Positions 1-7,268 of a stretch of 16,586 bases of DNA are shown piece by piece. How positions within the stretch are numbered: the first letter of the stretch is position 1; each line of letters starts with the position of its first letter. Source of the stretch: Rhodoluna sp. (GTDB lineage: Bacteria > Actinomycetota > Actinomycetes > Actinomycetales > Microbacteriaceae); NCBI GenBank assembly GCA_026393335.1, contig JAPLAJ010000047.1, forward strand, positions 1-16,586. Direction: 5' to 3'. The notes below the pieces were generated by a model that had not been told where the DNA came from, did not search any database, and saw only the letters and a list, made by a program, of their open reading frames with translations. A program made the translations under genes and the position numbers.

Positions 1-1
1 C

Positions 2-790
2 CTCGCTCGCTTTGAGAATGTGAAGGTTGAGCAAGCTGATGTCACCAATATTGACTTAGAAGTATTCGATGGCTTATTTATAGATCCAGCAAGACGAGAT
101 CTAAATGATGCAAAAACGAATATCAATAAACGCAAATACGACATCAACGACTTCAGCCCATCATTTGAGTTTGTGCTTAACGCAGCAAAGCTCAAACCAA
201 CAATTGTCAAGCTAGGTCCTGGCATGGACCATAAAGATATCCCTGAAGATTCTGAAGCAGTTTGGGTATCCGATGATGGCGACCTAGTTGAACTAACTCT
301 TTACTTTGGCATTCTCAGAAGACCTGATGTCGAAAGATCAGCACTATTACTTACCCCAACAGGAACACATGAGATAACTAGTGCAGCTAGTCAAAGATTA
401 GATGCTCCAATGGGAGACCTAGGTAAATACATATATGAACCAGATGCAGCCATCATTAGATCTCATCTAGTTGGTGATTTAGCTATTGATCTAGGGCTCA
501 ACATCTTCTCCAATGAAATCGCCTACCTATCTGGTGATAAAGAACTAACTTCACCGTGGCTCAAAGGCTATGAAGTAATCGAGAATCTAGTCTTCGATAG
601 AAAGAAGTTGAAGGCATATCTTCGTGAGAAGAAGATTGGCACACTTGAAATCAAGAAACGCGGTGCCGACATAACTCCAGAACAACTAAGGCGAGAGCTA
701 GATCCTAAGGGGCCTGAATCAGCTACCCTGGTAGTCACCAGAGTAGATGGTGCTCATCGAGTACTTGTTGTAAAGCCATTAAACAAATAA
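2..790 (+). CDS. Class I SAM methyltransferase with C-terminal THUMP-like domain, 5'-truncated by the window edge
   Basis: The reading frame is open to the first bases of the window, so this is the last 262 codons of a longer gene. A GTG at 20 is internal and should not be taken as the start. The fragment begins near the end of a Rossmann-type methyltransferase fold: FDGLFIDPARRD resembles the motif IV region of RNA/DNA methyltransferases, with the Asp-Pro pair in the catalytic loop. The last ~80 residues (from about WLKGYEVIENL to the end) match the THUMP-domain-like C-terminus of a family common in Actinobacteria, usually near 390-400 residues, so roughly 130 residues are missing. Its substrate is not known to me; RNA is likely from the fold. 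It lies beside tsaD in many relatives. It converges on the DUF4190 gene and stops at a shared terminator. Confidence 0.8.
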   Translation, partial: LARFENVKVEQADVTNIDLEVFDGLFIDPARRDLNDAKTNINKRKYDINDFSPSFEFVLNAAKLKPTIVKLGPGMDHKDIPEDSEAVWVSDDGDLVELTLYFGILRRPDVERSALLLTPTGTHEITSAASQRLDAPMGDLGKYIYEPDAAIIRSHLVGDLAIDLGLNIFSNEIAYLSGDKELTSPWLKGYEVIENLVFDRKKLKAYLREKKIGTLEIKKRGADITPEQLRRELDPKGPESATLVVTRVDGAHRVLVVKPLNK

Positions 791-834
791 GCCCCTCCAA
801 GAATTACCTGGAGGGGCTTACTCAAATCTTTTTC
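788..834. terminator. Bidirectional rho-independent terminator between convergent genes
   Basis: A perfect 12-bp inverted repeat (788-799 with 809-820, 9-nt loop, GC-rich core GCCCCTCCA/TGGAGGGGC) starts within the stop codon of the upstream gene. It is followed on the + strand by a T-rich run at 828-834. On the minus strand the stem is followed by a U-rich stretch made by the A-rich bases just left of 788. It can therefore serve the + strand methyltransferase gene and the - strand DUF4190 gene. Confidence 0.85.
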
Positions 835-1202
835 TAATCTCTCATGTTATCCGGACCCATGATGGTCGGGTATGGCATTGGACCAGGGGTATCTCTATAG
901 TCGTAGCACATTGGGTCATAGCCACCCATATACATACAGTCATAGTCATGGCCGTAACGGAATCTTAGGATTGCAGCAATGATGGTGAAAAGAATTGCAC
1001 TAGCAATTCCTAGATAACCAAGCACAACTCCAACTAGAGCCATCCAGCGTCCCTTTTGACCAGAACTCTTTAGTTGCTGCAAAGCAACGTGACCTGTGAT
1101 CACAGCTGCTGGGGCACCAAATAGTGATACTGCGCTAGCCAATGAAATCACGGCGAGAGTGTTTAGTTCGTTGAAATTAAATTTGTTTGTTGGTTCTGAC
1201 AT
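834..1202 (-). CDS. DUF4190 small membrane protein with Tyr/Met/Asp-rich tail
   Basis: This is a 122-residue protein with two hydrophobic segments, about residues 14-36 and 53-80. Between them is the short charged loop GHVALQQLKSSGQKGRW, which matches the DUF4190 pattern (NTLAVISL, GHVALQQLK, then G-R-x-x-A-L-x-G-V-V-L-G-Y). Function of the family is unknown. The tail from residue 81 to the end is unusual: it holds seven Tyr, six Met, seven Asp and two Cys (C89, C99). The start is supported by AAGGAG five to six bases before the ATG. The gene lies 91 bp downstream of tsaD on the same strand and is followed by a strong bidirectional terminator, so it may be the last gene of the glmS operon or have its own promoter. 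No clear promoter was found. Confidence 0.75.
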   Translation of the reverse strand: MSEPTNKFNFNELNTLAVISLASAVSLFGAPAAVITGHVALQQLKSSGQKGRWMALVGVVLGYLGIASAILFTIIAAILRFRYGHDYDCMYMGGYDPMCYDYRDTPGPMPYPTIMGPDNMRD

Positions 1203-1293
1203 GTGTTCTCCTTTTGTGTCATTTAGAAGACTACGCCTAAAGCCTTGGGAGAACCCTTTGATACACCTGCTAAAAGGGTGTGAATAATTTGAT

Positions 1294-2796
1294 CTAGGAC
1301 TGAACGATTGTGACAGGCAAAGTTGATTCAGCAGAGAAGTTTAGAGAACTTGGTGCTCTGCCAGCCATAATCAACTGAGCACCGATAGCTGCAATCATTG
1401 CGCCGTTATCTGTGCAAAGGCTAAACGGTGGAATTCTAAGTTCAATTCCATTTGCCTCACATTGTTCTTTAGCAACTTCTCGCAATCTTGAATTAGCCAC
1501 TACTCCACCACCGAGTAATAACCTTGGCACATCAAAATCTTTACAAGCACTAATCGCTTTCTTGATTAGAACATCAACCACTGCTTCCCTAAAGCTTGCA
1601 GCAACATCACCGATGGATATTTCTTCACCTTTAGATTCGGCTAGTTCAACATGTCTGGCTACCGCTGTTTTTAAACCAGAGAAACTAAAGTCATAGCGAT
1701 GCTTCTCCATGTCTTTAGGAAGTGTTAGACCTCTAGGGAATCTAATAGCAGCTGGGTTAGCATCTTTTGCTACTCGATCTATTTCAGGTCCCCCTGGGTA
1801 ACTAAGTCCTAGTACTCGTGAAACCTTGTCAAAGGCTTCACCAGCTGCATCATCGATAGTTTCACCTAAGAGAACCACATCATTTAGTAGGTCTCTAACC
1901 AGTAGCAGCGATGTGTGACCACCGCTAACAAGCAGCGCGATGGTTGGGGTGTGTAATTCACCACGGTCAAGGATATCTGCACCAACGTGACCAACTAGGT
2001 GATTGACCGCATAGATAGGTTTACCGGTAGCAACCGCTAGAGCTTTAGCAGCACCAACACCAACCATTAGCGCTCCAGCTAAGCCTGGCCCGTTGGTCAC
2101 AGCAATAGCGTCAATCTCATCAAGGGTGAGGTTGGCTTTTTCTAGAGCTTCATTTAGGACAGGGGTAAGGGCTTCAAGGTGAGCCCTGGCTGCAATCTCT
2201 GGCACAACGCCTCCGAAGATGGCGTGCTTATCCATACTGGAGGAGATTATGTTAGCCAGGAGTTGATTACCTCTAACAATGCCAACACCAGTTTCATCAC
2301 ATGAAGTTTCAATACCTAGGACCACTGGCTCAGAGTTATATTTGCGCTTTATATCTGTCTTCATAATGAAAGCATCAACGCCATCGGGTTGGTAATACTT
2401 CTTTCTAGTGCCAATCTGCTTAAAACCAAATACTTTATATAGCTTTTGAGCAACAGAGTTATCTGCTCTTACTTCAAGGAATATTTCTTTAGCGCCTCTG
2501 GTTTTTGCCTCAAGGGTTAGCGCATCCATCAGTTGTCTACCAATACCTAAACCACGCTTGTCTTCTCGCACAGCAATGGTTTGAATATCTGCCTGATCAC
2601 TGCCAGCTAATTTACTCAAGCCTGCATAGCCAACTAGGTCTTCATCTTCTAAGGCAAGAATGTAATAGGTATGCGGAGCATCAAGTTCAGAATGAAAGGT
2701 TGCCTCAGGCCAAGCATCATTAGCAAAACTTGCTATTTCAAGTTTCATGATTTGAGGAAGATCTAAGCCGCTAGCTTCTCTAATAACTATCGCCAT
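1294..2796 (-). CDS. tsaD: RimI-TsaD fusion: N-acetyltransferase joined to tRNA t6A37 threonylcarbamoyltransferase
   Basis: One 500-residue frame encodes two enzymes. Residues 1-148 are a GNAT acetyltransferase of the RimI type: acetyl-CoA signature R81-G-L-G-I-G86, and NSVAQKLYKVFGF at 113-125. RimI acetylates a protein N-terminus, classically ribosomal S18. Residues ~157-500 are complete TsaD: GIETSCDET at 161-169, metal-binding H266/H270 in NHLVGH, SGGHT 291-295, the GETIDDAAGEAFDK block, FSGLKTA, and CTDNGAM with D463. TsaD transfers threonylcarbamoyl from TC-AMP to A37 of ANN-decoding tRNAs, working with TsaB and TsaE. There is almost no linker (residues 149-156). An internal ATG at 2364 (M145) has no evident Shine-Dalgarno sequence, so a true fusion is favoured. 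The ATG overlaps the tsaB stop by one base (TAATG), indicating coupled translation. Confidence 0.95.
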   Translation of the reverse strand: MAIVIREASGLDLPQIMKLEIASFANDAWPEATFHSELDAPHTYYILALEDEDLVGYAGLSKLAGSDQADIQTIAVREDKRGLGIGRQLMDALTLEAKTRGAKEIFLEVRADNSVAQKLYKVFGFKQIGTRKKYYQPDGVDAFIMKTDIKRKYNSEPVVLGIETSCDETGVGIVRGNQLLANIISSSMDKHAIFGGVVPEIAARAHLEALTPVLNEALEKANLTLDEIDAIAVTNGPGLAGALMVGVGAAKALAVATGKPIYAVNHLVGHVGADILDRGELHTPTIALLVSGGHTSLLLVRDLLNDVVLLGETIDDAAGEAFDKVSRVLGLSYPGGPEIDRVAKDANPAAIRFPRGLTLPKDMEKHRYDFSFSGLKTAVARHVELAESKGEEISIGDVAASFREAVVDVLIKKAISACKDFDVPRLLLGGGVVANSRLREVAKEQCEANGIELRIPPFSLCTDNGAMIAAIGAQLIMAGRAPSSLNFSAESTLPVTIVQS

Positions 2797-3458
2797 TAGC
2801 CACTGACCTTCTTACCCTTGCTAGGAACCGCATCTGGTTCGCGCAGATATATAGGCGTGATTTCGCTATTGGTTCCTTGAGGAGATAAGCCTTGAGCAAA
2901 AGCAATTTGGCCTAATGCTCCTGCTCTTACTCCTAGCTCTGTAGTAGCCATAGTTGACACATCAACAAACGTTTGAATATCTTCATATTTATTTACAGCA
3001 GGTCCTTGAGTTCTAACCGGAATACCATCCACCACACCTGAATAGGTAGCCCAGAAAACTTCTTTTCTTCTAGCATCTGTAGTGACCAGCAGTGGCTGCT
3101 GGCCAGGGTTTGCTAAATAAAAATCCAAAGCAATCGAATCCAAAGAGCAAACTCCGGCTAGTTCTGCTCTAGCTCCAATAGCAAAGTATCTAGCAGCGGC
3201 CATACCAACTCGAAGTCCAGTAAATGGGCCAGGACCTACCCCAACCACAACAGTAGCTATTTGCTTAGCTTGAATTCCTGAATCCTTGAGCACCTTCTGA
3301 ATAGCTGATCCGATGCGTTCTGAATGAGTCATTGGTTCTAAATAGTTCAATTCGGCAAGAACTGTGCCCATGCTCAGAACTGCAACTGTTGTTCCAGCAG
3401 AGGTATCGATAGCCAAAGCATATTCAGCGATACGGGTAGAAGCAGCAGGAGCTTTCAT
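2796..3458 (-). CDS. tsaB: TsaB, t6A biosynthesis dimerisation/scaffold subunit
   Basis: TsaB is an inactive ASKHA-fold paralogue of TsaD that binds TsaD and TsaE in the bacterial t6A complex. The protein shows the family opening YALAIDTSAGTT near residues 13-24 and the signature GVGPGPFTGLR at 73-83. Length is 220 residues from the ATG at 3458, normal for the family. The frame extends seven codons further to a TTG at 3479, but that would overlap tsaE by 22 nt. The ATG at 3458 makes a TAATG one-base overlap with the tsaE stop, the same arrangement as the next junction, so I prefer it. All TsaB/D/E subunits needed after TsaC are encoded here in a row. Confidence 0.93.
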   Translation of the reverse strand: MKAPAASTRIAEYALAIDTSAGTTVAVLSMGTVLAELNYLEPMTHSERIGSAIQKVLKDSGIQAKQIATVVVGVGPGPFTGLRVGMAAARYFAIGARAELAGVCSLDSIALDFYLANPGQQPLLVTTDARRKEVFWATYSGVVDGIPVRTQGPAVNKYEDIQTFVDVSTMATTELGVRAGALGQIAFAQGLSPQGTNSEITPIYLREPDAVPSKGKKVSG

Positions 3459-3925
3459 TAGATTGACACCCCGGCCCAACGCTGACCAAAACCAGTTATC
3501 TTTACCTGACGATCTTCGCTTTCACCAGTGGTATCCCTAACCAGTTCAACTTCTAACCAATGCTCTGAAATATCTTGAGTTAGACCCTTACCCCATTCAA
3601 CTAAAACGATTGAACTGGCAAAAGGAATATCTAGATCATCCAACTCAGCAGGTGAGCCCAAACGATATGCATCAACGTGAACTAATGGCGGCAACCCAGC
3701 ACGTTTATGAGTTCTAGCTATAACAAATGTTGGACTCGAAACATTTCCTTCAACAGCAAGACCTTCGCCAACTCCCCGAGTGAGTGTGGTTTTACCAGCA
3801 CCTAAAGGTCCAATAAGTATTACTAGGTCTCCTGCTTTCAAGTGACTTGCAAGTGATACCCCAAGATCATGCATATCTTCACTAGTTGGGATGTCTGCTT
3901 CAAAGATTGTGTTCTGAATAGTCAA
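3458..3925 (-). CDS. tsaE: TsaE, P-loop ATPase of the t6A complex
   Basis: This is a 155-residue small ATPase (YjeE family) that drives the TsaB-TsaD cycle in t6A formation. Walker A is GPLGAGKTT at 39-47, the switch-like SPTFVI lies at 64-69, VDAYRL holds D85, and VEWG holds E110-W111, a family hallmark. The chosen start is a TTG at 3925, three bases after the alr stop. It leaves about 38 residues before the P-loop, usual for actinobacterial TsaE. There is no good Shine-Dalgarno sequence, so initiation probably depends on ribosomes finishing alr. The next in-frame ATG (M18) would leave a short N-terminus but cannot be excluded. Confidence 0.92.
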   Translation of the reverse strand: MTIQNTIFEADIPTSEDMHDLGVSLASHLKAGDLVILIGPLGAGKTTLTRGVGEGLAVEGNVSSPTFVIARTHKRAGLPPLVHVDAYRLGSPAELDDLDIPFASSIVLVEWGKGLTQDISEHWLEVELVRDTTGESEDRQVKITGFGQRWAGVSI

Positions 3926-3928
3926 TTC

Positions 3929-5035
3929 TTAGCCAATGAATTCTCTATTAAAACGAGAGCCAATGCGAGTGACGATCTCATAGTTGATGGTCTCTGCTGC
4001 ATCTGCTAAATCATCAGCGGTTGGCCCACAGTCGCCAAAGATAACTACTCGATCGCCTGGAGACACCGAATCATCGCCAACATCAACTACAAACTGATCC
4101 ATGGCGATACGAGAAAGAATTGTATATAACTTGTCGTTTATACAAACCTGGGCTTTACCAGAAGCATTTCTAGGTAGTCCCTCGGCATAGCCGATAGGCA
4201 CTAATGCCAGTGTGGTTTCTTTAGGAGTCCTATAGAGATAACCGTAGGAAACACCTTCTCCTGCTTGAACTCTTTTAGTCTGAACAACCTTAGCTTCAGC
4301 ACACATGACGGGCTTGAGCCCAAACTCAGCTGCTCTGTTATCGCTGAATGGGGACAGTCCATAAAGACCAATACCAATGCGCACCATGTCATAGTGAGCC
4401 TGTGGGTAACTTAGCGTTCCATCGCTTGCGGTTAGGTGTCTAAGTTCAAAGTCAACGCCCTGAGTTTGAGCCATGCTCAGCGCTAATTCAAATCTTTCAA
4501 TTTGTGCCAGATCTTCTTTTACTCCGGTTGAAGATAGGTGGCTAAAGATACCTACTGTTTTAACAAAGCCATCGGCGATGGCACTCTTCGTTGAAACCAA
4601 TAGATCTTCTAGTTCATCGATTGTCACACCATTACGGCTAAGGCCAGTATCAACCTTGATGTGTATTTGGCAAGGCTTAGAAGCGAGTTCCGCAGCTTTC
4701 TGCACTCTAAGTAATTGTTCCTTAGAGGAAACAGCAACATCGATATCGTGTTTGATGGCAGCAACAAAATCATCTTCTGGGTCATGTAGCCAAGCCAGAA
4801 TTCTTGAAGTTATTCCTGCAGACCTTAGAGTTTGTGCTTCCGACAAATCGGCGACACCAATGTAATCAACACCTTCGGCTTCAATCTTTCTAGCAACCTG
4901 AAGCATGCCGTGGCCATAGGCATCAGCTTTGACTACACCCATGATCTTTACTTGCTTACCAGAGACATTAACTAAATTCCTCATGGTGTTAAGGTTGTGA
5001 GCTACGTTATTCAGGTCGATGGTTAGTTTACGCAT
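3929..5035 (-). CDS. alr: Alanine racemase, PLP-dependent
   Basis: Alr interconverts L- and D-alanine and so supplies D-Ala for peptidoglycan. From the ATG at 5035 the protein has 368 residues, the normal size. The PLP-binding lysine is K36 in VVKADAYGHG. The second catalytic base is Y264 in GVSYGY, and AMDQF near 311-315 is the conserved substrate-loop motif. The frame runs upstream to 5188, but those 51 extra codons overlap acpS entirely and are not Alr-like. A GGAAGGAA ribosome-binding sequence inside the end of acpS supports the shorter start, four bases after the acpS stop. Placement between acpS and tsaE, with no NnrD gene inserted, is compact. Confidence 0.96.
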   Translation of the reverse strand: MRKLTIDLNNVAHNLNTMRNLVNVSGKQVKIMGVVKADAYGHGMLQVARKIEAEGVDYIGVADLSEAQTLRSAGITSRILAWLHDPEDDFVAAIKHDIDVAVSSKEQLLRVQKAAELASKPCQIHIKVDTGLSRNGVTIDELEDLLVSTKSAIADGFVKTVGIFSHLSSTGVKEDLAQIERFELALSMAQTQGVDFELRHLTASDGTLSYPQAHYDMVRIGIGLYGLSPFSDNRAAEFGLKPVMCAEAKVVQTKRVQAGEGVSYGYLYRTPKETTLALVPIGYAEGLPRNASGKAQVCINDKLYTILSRIAMDQFVVDVGDDSVSPGDRVVIFGDCGPTADDLADAAETINYEIVTRIGSRFNREFIG

Positions 5036-5039
5036 GGGA

Positions 5040-5393
5040 CTAGTTTCCTTCCGCGATAACAAAAGCACAGGCCATGCCACCATCGTGAGTAATTGAAAGA
5101 TGCCAAGAAGTAATACCCATTTGCTTTGAACGTTCTTGAGTAGCTCCACTAACTTCGAAGTGTGGTTTGCCAAGTTCATCCTTGGCAACAGTTACATCCT
5201 GCCAGTTCAATCCAGCAGGGTTTCCGATTGCTTTTATGAGAGCTTCCTTAGATGCCCATATTCCAGCAAGTGATTGCATGGATCTCTCACGCTCTGCGGG
5301 TGTGAAAATTCTCTCTATCAGTGCAGGAGTTTCGATTAGCTTAGATTCAAAACGGGTCAGATCGACCAGGTCAACACCGACTCCGACAATCAT
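5040..5393 (-). CDS. acpS: Holo-[acyl-carrier-protein] synthase
   Basis: AcpS transfers 4'-phosphopantetheine from CoA to a conserved serine of acyl carrier protein. The 117-residue protein has both Mg2+/CoA-binding signatures: GVDLVDLTRF with D8, and WASKEALIKA with E50. It starts two bases after the glmS stop (TAA, two bases, ATG) and ends four bases before alr, so it is translated from the glmS message. Its CoA substrate is made by the pathway that begins with CoaA, encoded divergently just beyond glmS; the link is metabolic and suggestive only. Confidence 0.95.
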   Translation of the reverse strand: MIVGVGVDLVDLTRFESKLIETPALIERIFTPAERERSMQSLAGIWASKEALIKAIGNPAGLNWQDVTVAKDELGKPHFEVSGATQERSKQMGITSWHLSITHDGGMACAFVIAEGN

Positions 5394-5395
5394 GA

Positions 5396-7249
5396 TTACT
5401 CGACTGTTACCGACTTGGCAAGATTACGTGGCTGGTCCACATCCAAGCCCTTAGCAGCAGAGAGTTCCATCGCAAATATCTGCAGTGGAATCACATTCAG
5501 TATTGGTGCAAGCATCTTGTGGCTAGCCGGTACATAGATAACTTCAACTGCATACTTGGCAACCTCAGTATCCCCAGTCTCAGCAATAGCGATAACCTGT
5601 GCGCCTCTTGCTCTAACTTCCTGAATGTTAGAGACCACCTTGGCGTGCAGAGAATCAGGGTCAGATGGGCTTGGCACAATAACAATCACTGGCTGCCCCT
5701 CTTCGATAAGAGCGATCGGACCGTGCTTTAGTTCTCCAGCTGCAAATCCTTCAGAGTGAATATATGCAAGCTCTTTGAGCTTTAGTGCACCTTCAAGGGC
5801 AATAGGGAAACCAACGTGGCGGCCTAAGAACAAAACGGTTTTAGCATCCTTGAACTTCTTTGCCAAAGCTACGGTGTGCTCGGAGTTTGCTAGTACCTCA
5901 GCTATGTCAGCAGGAAGCTTTAGTAGCTCTTGGCCGATTTGTTGCAGTTCGGCTTTTGAATGAGTTCCACGAACAGTTGCAAGGTGAAGACCTAGCAGGA
6001 AGATTGCTGTGATCTGAGCGGTGAAAGCTTTAGTTGATGCAACAGCTACCTCAGGACCGGCGTGAGTGTAAAGAACTGCATCTGCTTCACGAGCAAGAGT
6101 TGCACCCTGGGTGTTACAGATAGATAGAACACTTGCTCCTGCTTCTTTGGCGTAGCGAGTGGCCATCAAGGTGTCCATAGTTTCACCTGATTGACTAACT
6201 GCAACAACCAGAGTGTTCGGAGTCAAAATAGGTTGACGATATCTAAACTCGTGCGAGAGTTCAACGCTCACTGGAATCTTTGCCCAAGCTTCAATGGCGT
6301 ATTTACCAACCTCTGATGCATAAGCAGCAGTTCCACAAGCGACCATGATGATGCGATCAATATTTGGTAGCAGTTTAGAAATAGCCGCAAGTTCTTCTAG
6401 GTTCACATAACCATCACTAGAGACTCTTGCCATCAAAGTATCACCAACAGCCTGAGGCTGATCAGCAATTTCTTTAGCCATGAAAGAAGACCAGCCGCCC
6501 TTGCTTGCAGCACTAGCATCCCAGTCAACAGTGAACTCTTCGTGAGTTACTTTCTGGCCCTCAAAGTTTTCAATTTCAACACTGCCAGCTTTGAGAATTA
6601 CAATCTCATCCTGACCAACAGCAATAGCTCGCTTGGTGTGTTCAACAAAAGCAGCAACATCGCTTCCCAAGAAGTTCTCGCCATCACCCAAACCAATTAC
6701 TAGAGGTGCGTTTCTTCTTGCAGCTAGCACTAGGCCAGGCTCATCCTCGTGCATTACCAAGATGGTGAATGCTCCATGCAGTCTTCTAACTACAACTCGG
6801 AATGCTTCAACTAGATCACCGGAGCTGGCATATTCAGCAGCTACAAGATGGGCTGCTACCTCAGAGTCAGTTTCGCTAGCAAAGACAGCGCCTTGGGCCA
6901 GTAGTTCTGCTTTTAGCTCTGAGAAGTTTTCAATGATTCCATTATGGATAAGGCTCAACTTATGAGCTTCGCCACCTAAGTGTGGGTGAGCGTTGCCATC
7001 GGTTGGAGCTCCATGAGTTGCCCAACGGGTATGTCCAATACCTATGTGTGCTTCACCTAGAGGTGTTTTTGTAATGTCATCGACCAGAATGGTCAACTTA
7101 CCTGCTTTTTTACGGGTCTCTAGAACACCACGCTCATTAATAACCGATACGCCGGCACTGTCGTAGCCACGGTATTCCAAACGCTTTAGACCACCTAGGA
7201 GAACTTCAACAGTTGACTTAGGGCCTACATAGCCTACGATTCCACACAT
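5396..7249 (-). CDS. glmS: Glutamine-fructose-6-phosphate aminotransferase (isomerising)
   Basis: GlmS converts fructose-6-P and glutamine to glucosamine-6-P, the first step to UDP-GlcNAc. The 617-residue protein is complete. An N-terminal glutaminase domain follows the Cys2 nucleophile (MCGIVGYVG), with HTRWATHG at 73-80, HNG at 102-104 and D128. Two SIS sugar-isomerase domains follow: CGTAAYASE around 305-313, SQSGET 352-357, STKAF 405-409, HSEGF near 498-502 and ELKHGP near 506-511. The conserved C-terminus LAKSVTVE holds K612. The ATG lacks a clear Shine-Dalgarno sequence and lies six bases after a possible -10 element, so a leaderless mRNA is possible. No glmS ribozyme could fit in the 19-bp upstream gap. 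It is first gene of a tight operon through tsaD. GlmM, the next enzyme, is at 8962-10308. Confidence 0.97.
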   Translation of the reverse strand: MCGIVGYVGPKSTVEVLLGGLKRLEYRGYDSAGVSVINERGVLETRKKAGKLTILVDDITKTPLGEAHIGIGHTRWATHGAPTDGNAHPHLGGEAHKLSLIHNGIIENFSELKAELLAQGAVFASETDSEVAAHLVAAEYASSGDLVEAFRVVVRRLHGAFTILVMHEDEPGLVLAARRNAPLVIGLGDGENFLGSDVAAFVEHTKRAIAVGQDEIVILKAGSVEIENFEGQKVTHEEFTVDWDASAASKGGWSSFMAKEIADQPQAVGDTLMARVSSDGYVNLEELAAISKLLPNIDRIIMVACGTAAYASEVGKYAIEAWAKIPVSVELSHEFRYRQPILTPNTLVVAVSQSGETMDTLMATRYAKEAGASVLSICNTQGATLAREADAVLYTHAGPEVAVASTKAFTAQITAIFLLGLHLATVRGTHSKAELQQIGQELLKLPADIAEVLANSEHTVALAKKFKDAKTVLFLGRHVGFPIALEGALKLKELAYIHSEGFAAGELKHGPIALIEEGQPVIVIVPSPSDPDSLHAKVVSNIQEVRARGAQVIAIAETGDTEVAKYAVEVIYVPASHKMLAPILNVIPLQIFAMELSAAKGLDVDQPRNLAKSVTVE

Positions 7250-7268
7250 GGCTCTAGTTTAAGGCAGA
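7250..7268. promoter_or_regulatory. Nineteen-base divergent glmS/coaA intergenic region with overlapping candidate -10 elements
   Basis: The start codons of glmS (minus) and coaA (plus) are only 19 bp apart. TAGTTT at 7255-7260 fits the TANNNT -10 pattern for coaA. On the other strand TAAACT, at 7261-7256, fits it for glmS. They share five base pairs. The glmS element ends six bases before its ATG and the coaA element eight bases before its ATG, so either transcript could begin at or next to the start codon. Any -35 contacts would fall within the opposite gene. This is read from sequence pattern only. Confidence 0.4.

Noticed and set aside
1253..1279. Inverted repeat ACCCTTT/AAAGGGT with a 13-base loop between tsaD and the DUF4190 gene, considered as a tsaD terminator
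   Set aside because: Only 7 bp, long loop, and no U-run follows on the minus strand; read-through into the DUF4190 gene is as likely.
3459..3479. TTG start seven codons upstream for tsaB
   Set aside because: It would overlap tsaE by 22 nt, while the ATG at 3458 forms the same TAATG junction used between tsaB and rimI-tsaD.
5036..5188. Upstream extension of the alr frame by 51 codons with a hydrophobic, membrane-like stretch
   Set aside because: It overlaps acpS completely in another frame, is unlike Alr N-termini, and the ATG at 5035 has its own ribosome-binding sequence.
7250..7268. glmS ribozyme or riboswitch upstream of glmS
   Set aside because: The upstream gap is only 19 bp before a divergent coding region; the GlcN6P ribozyme needs well over 100 nt and is a Firmicutes-type element.
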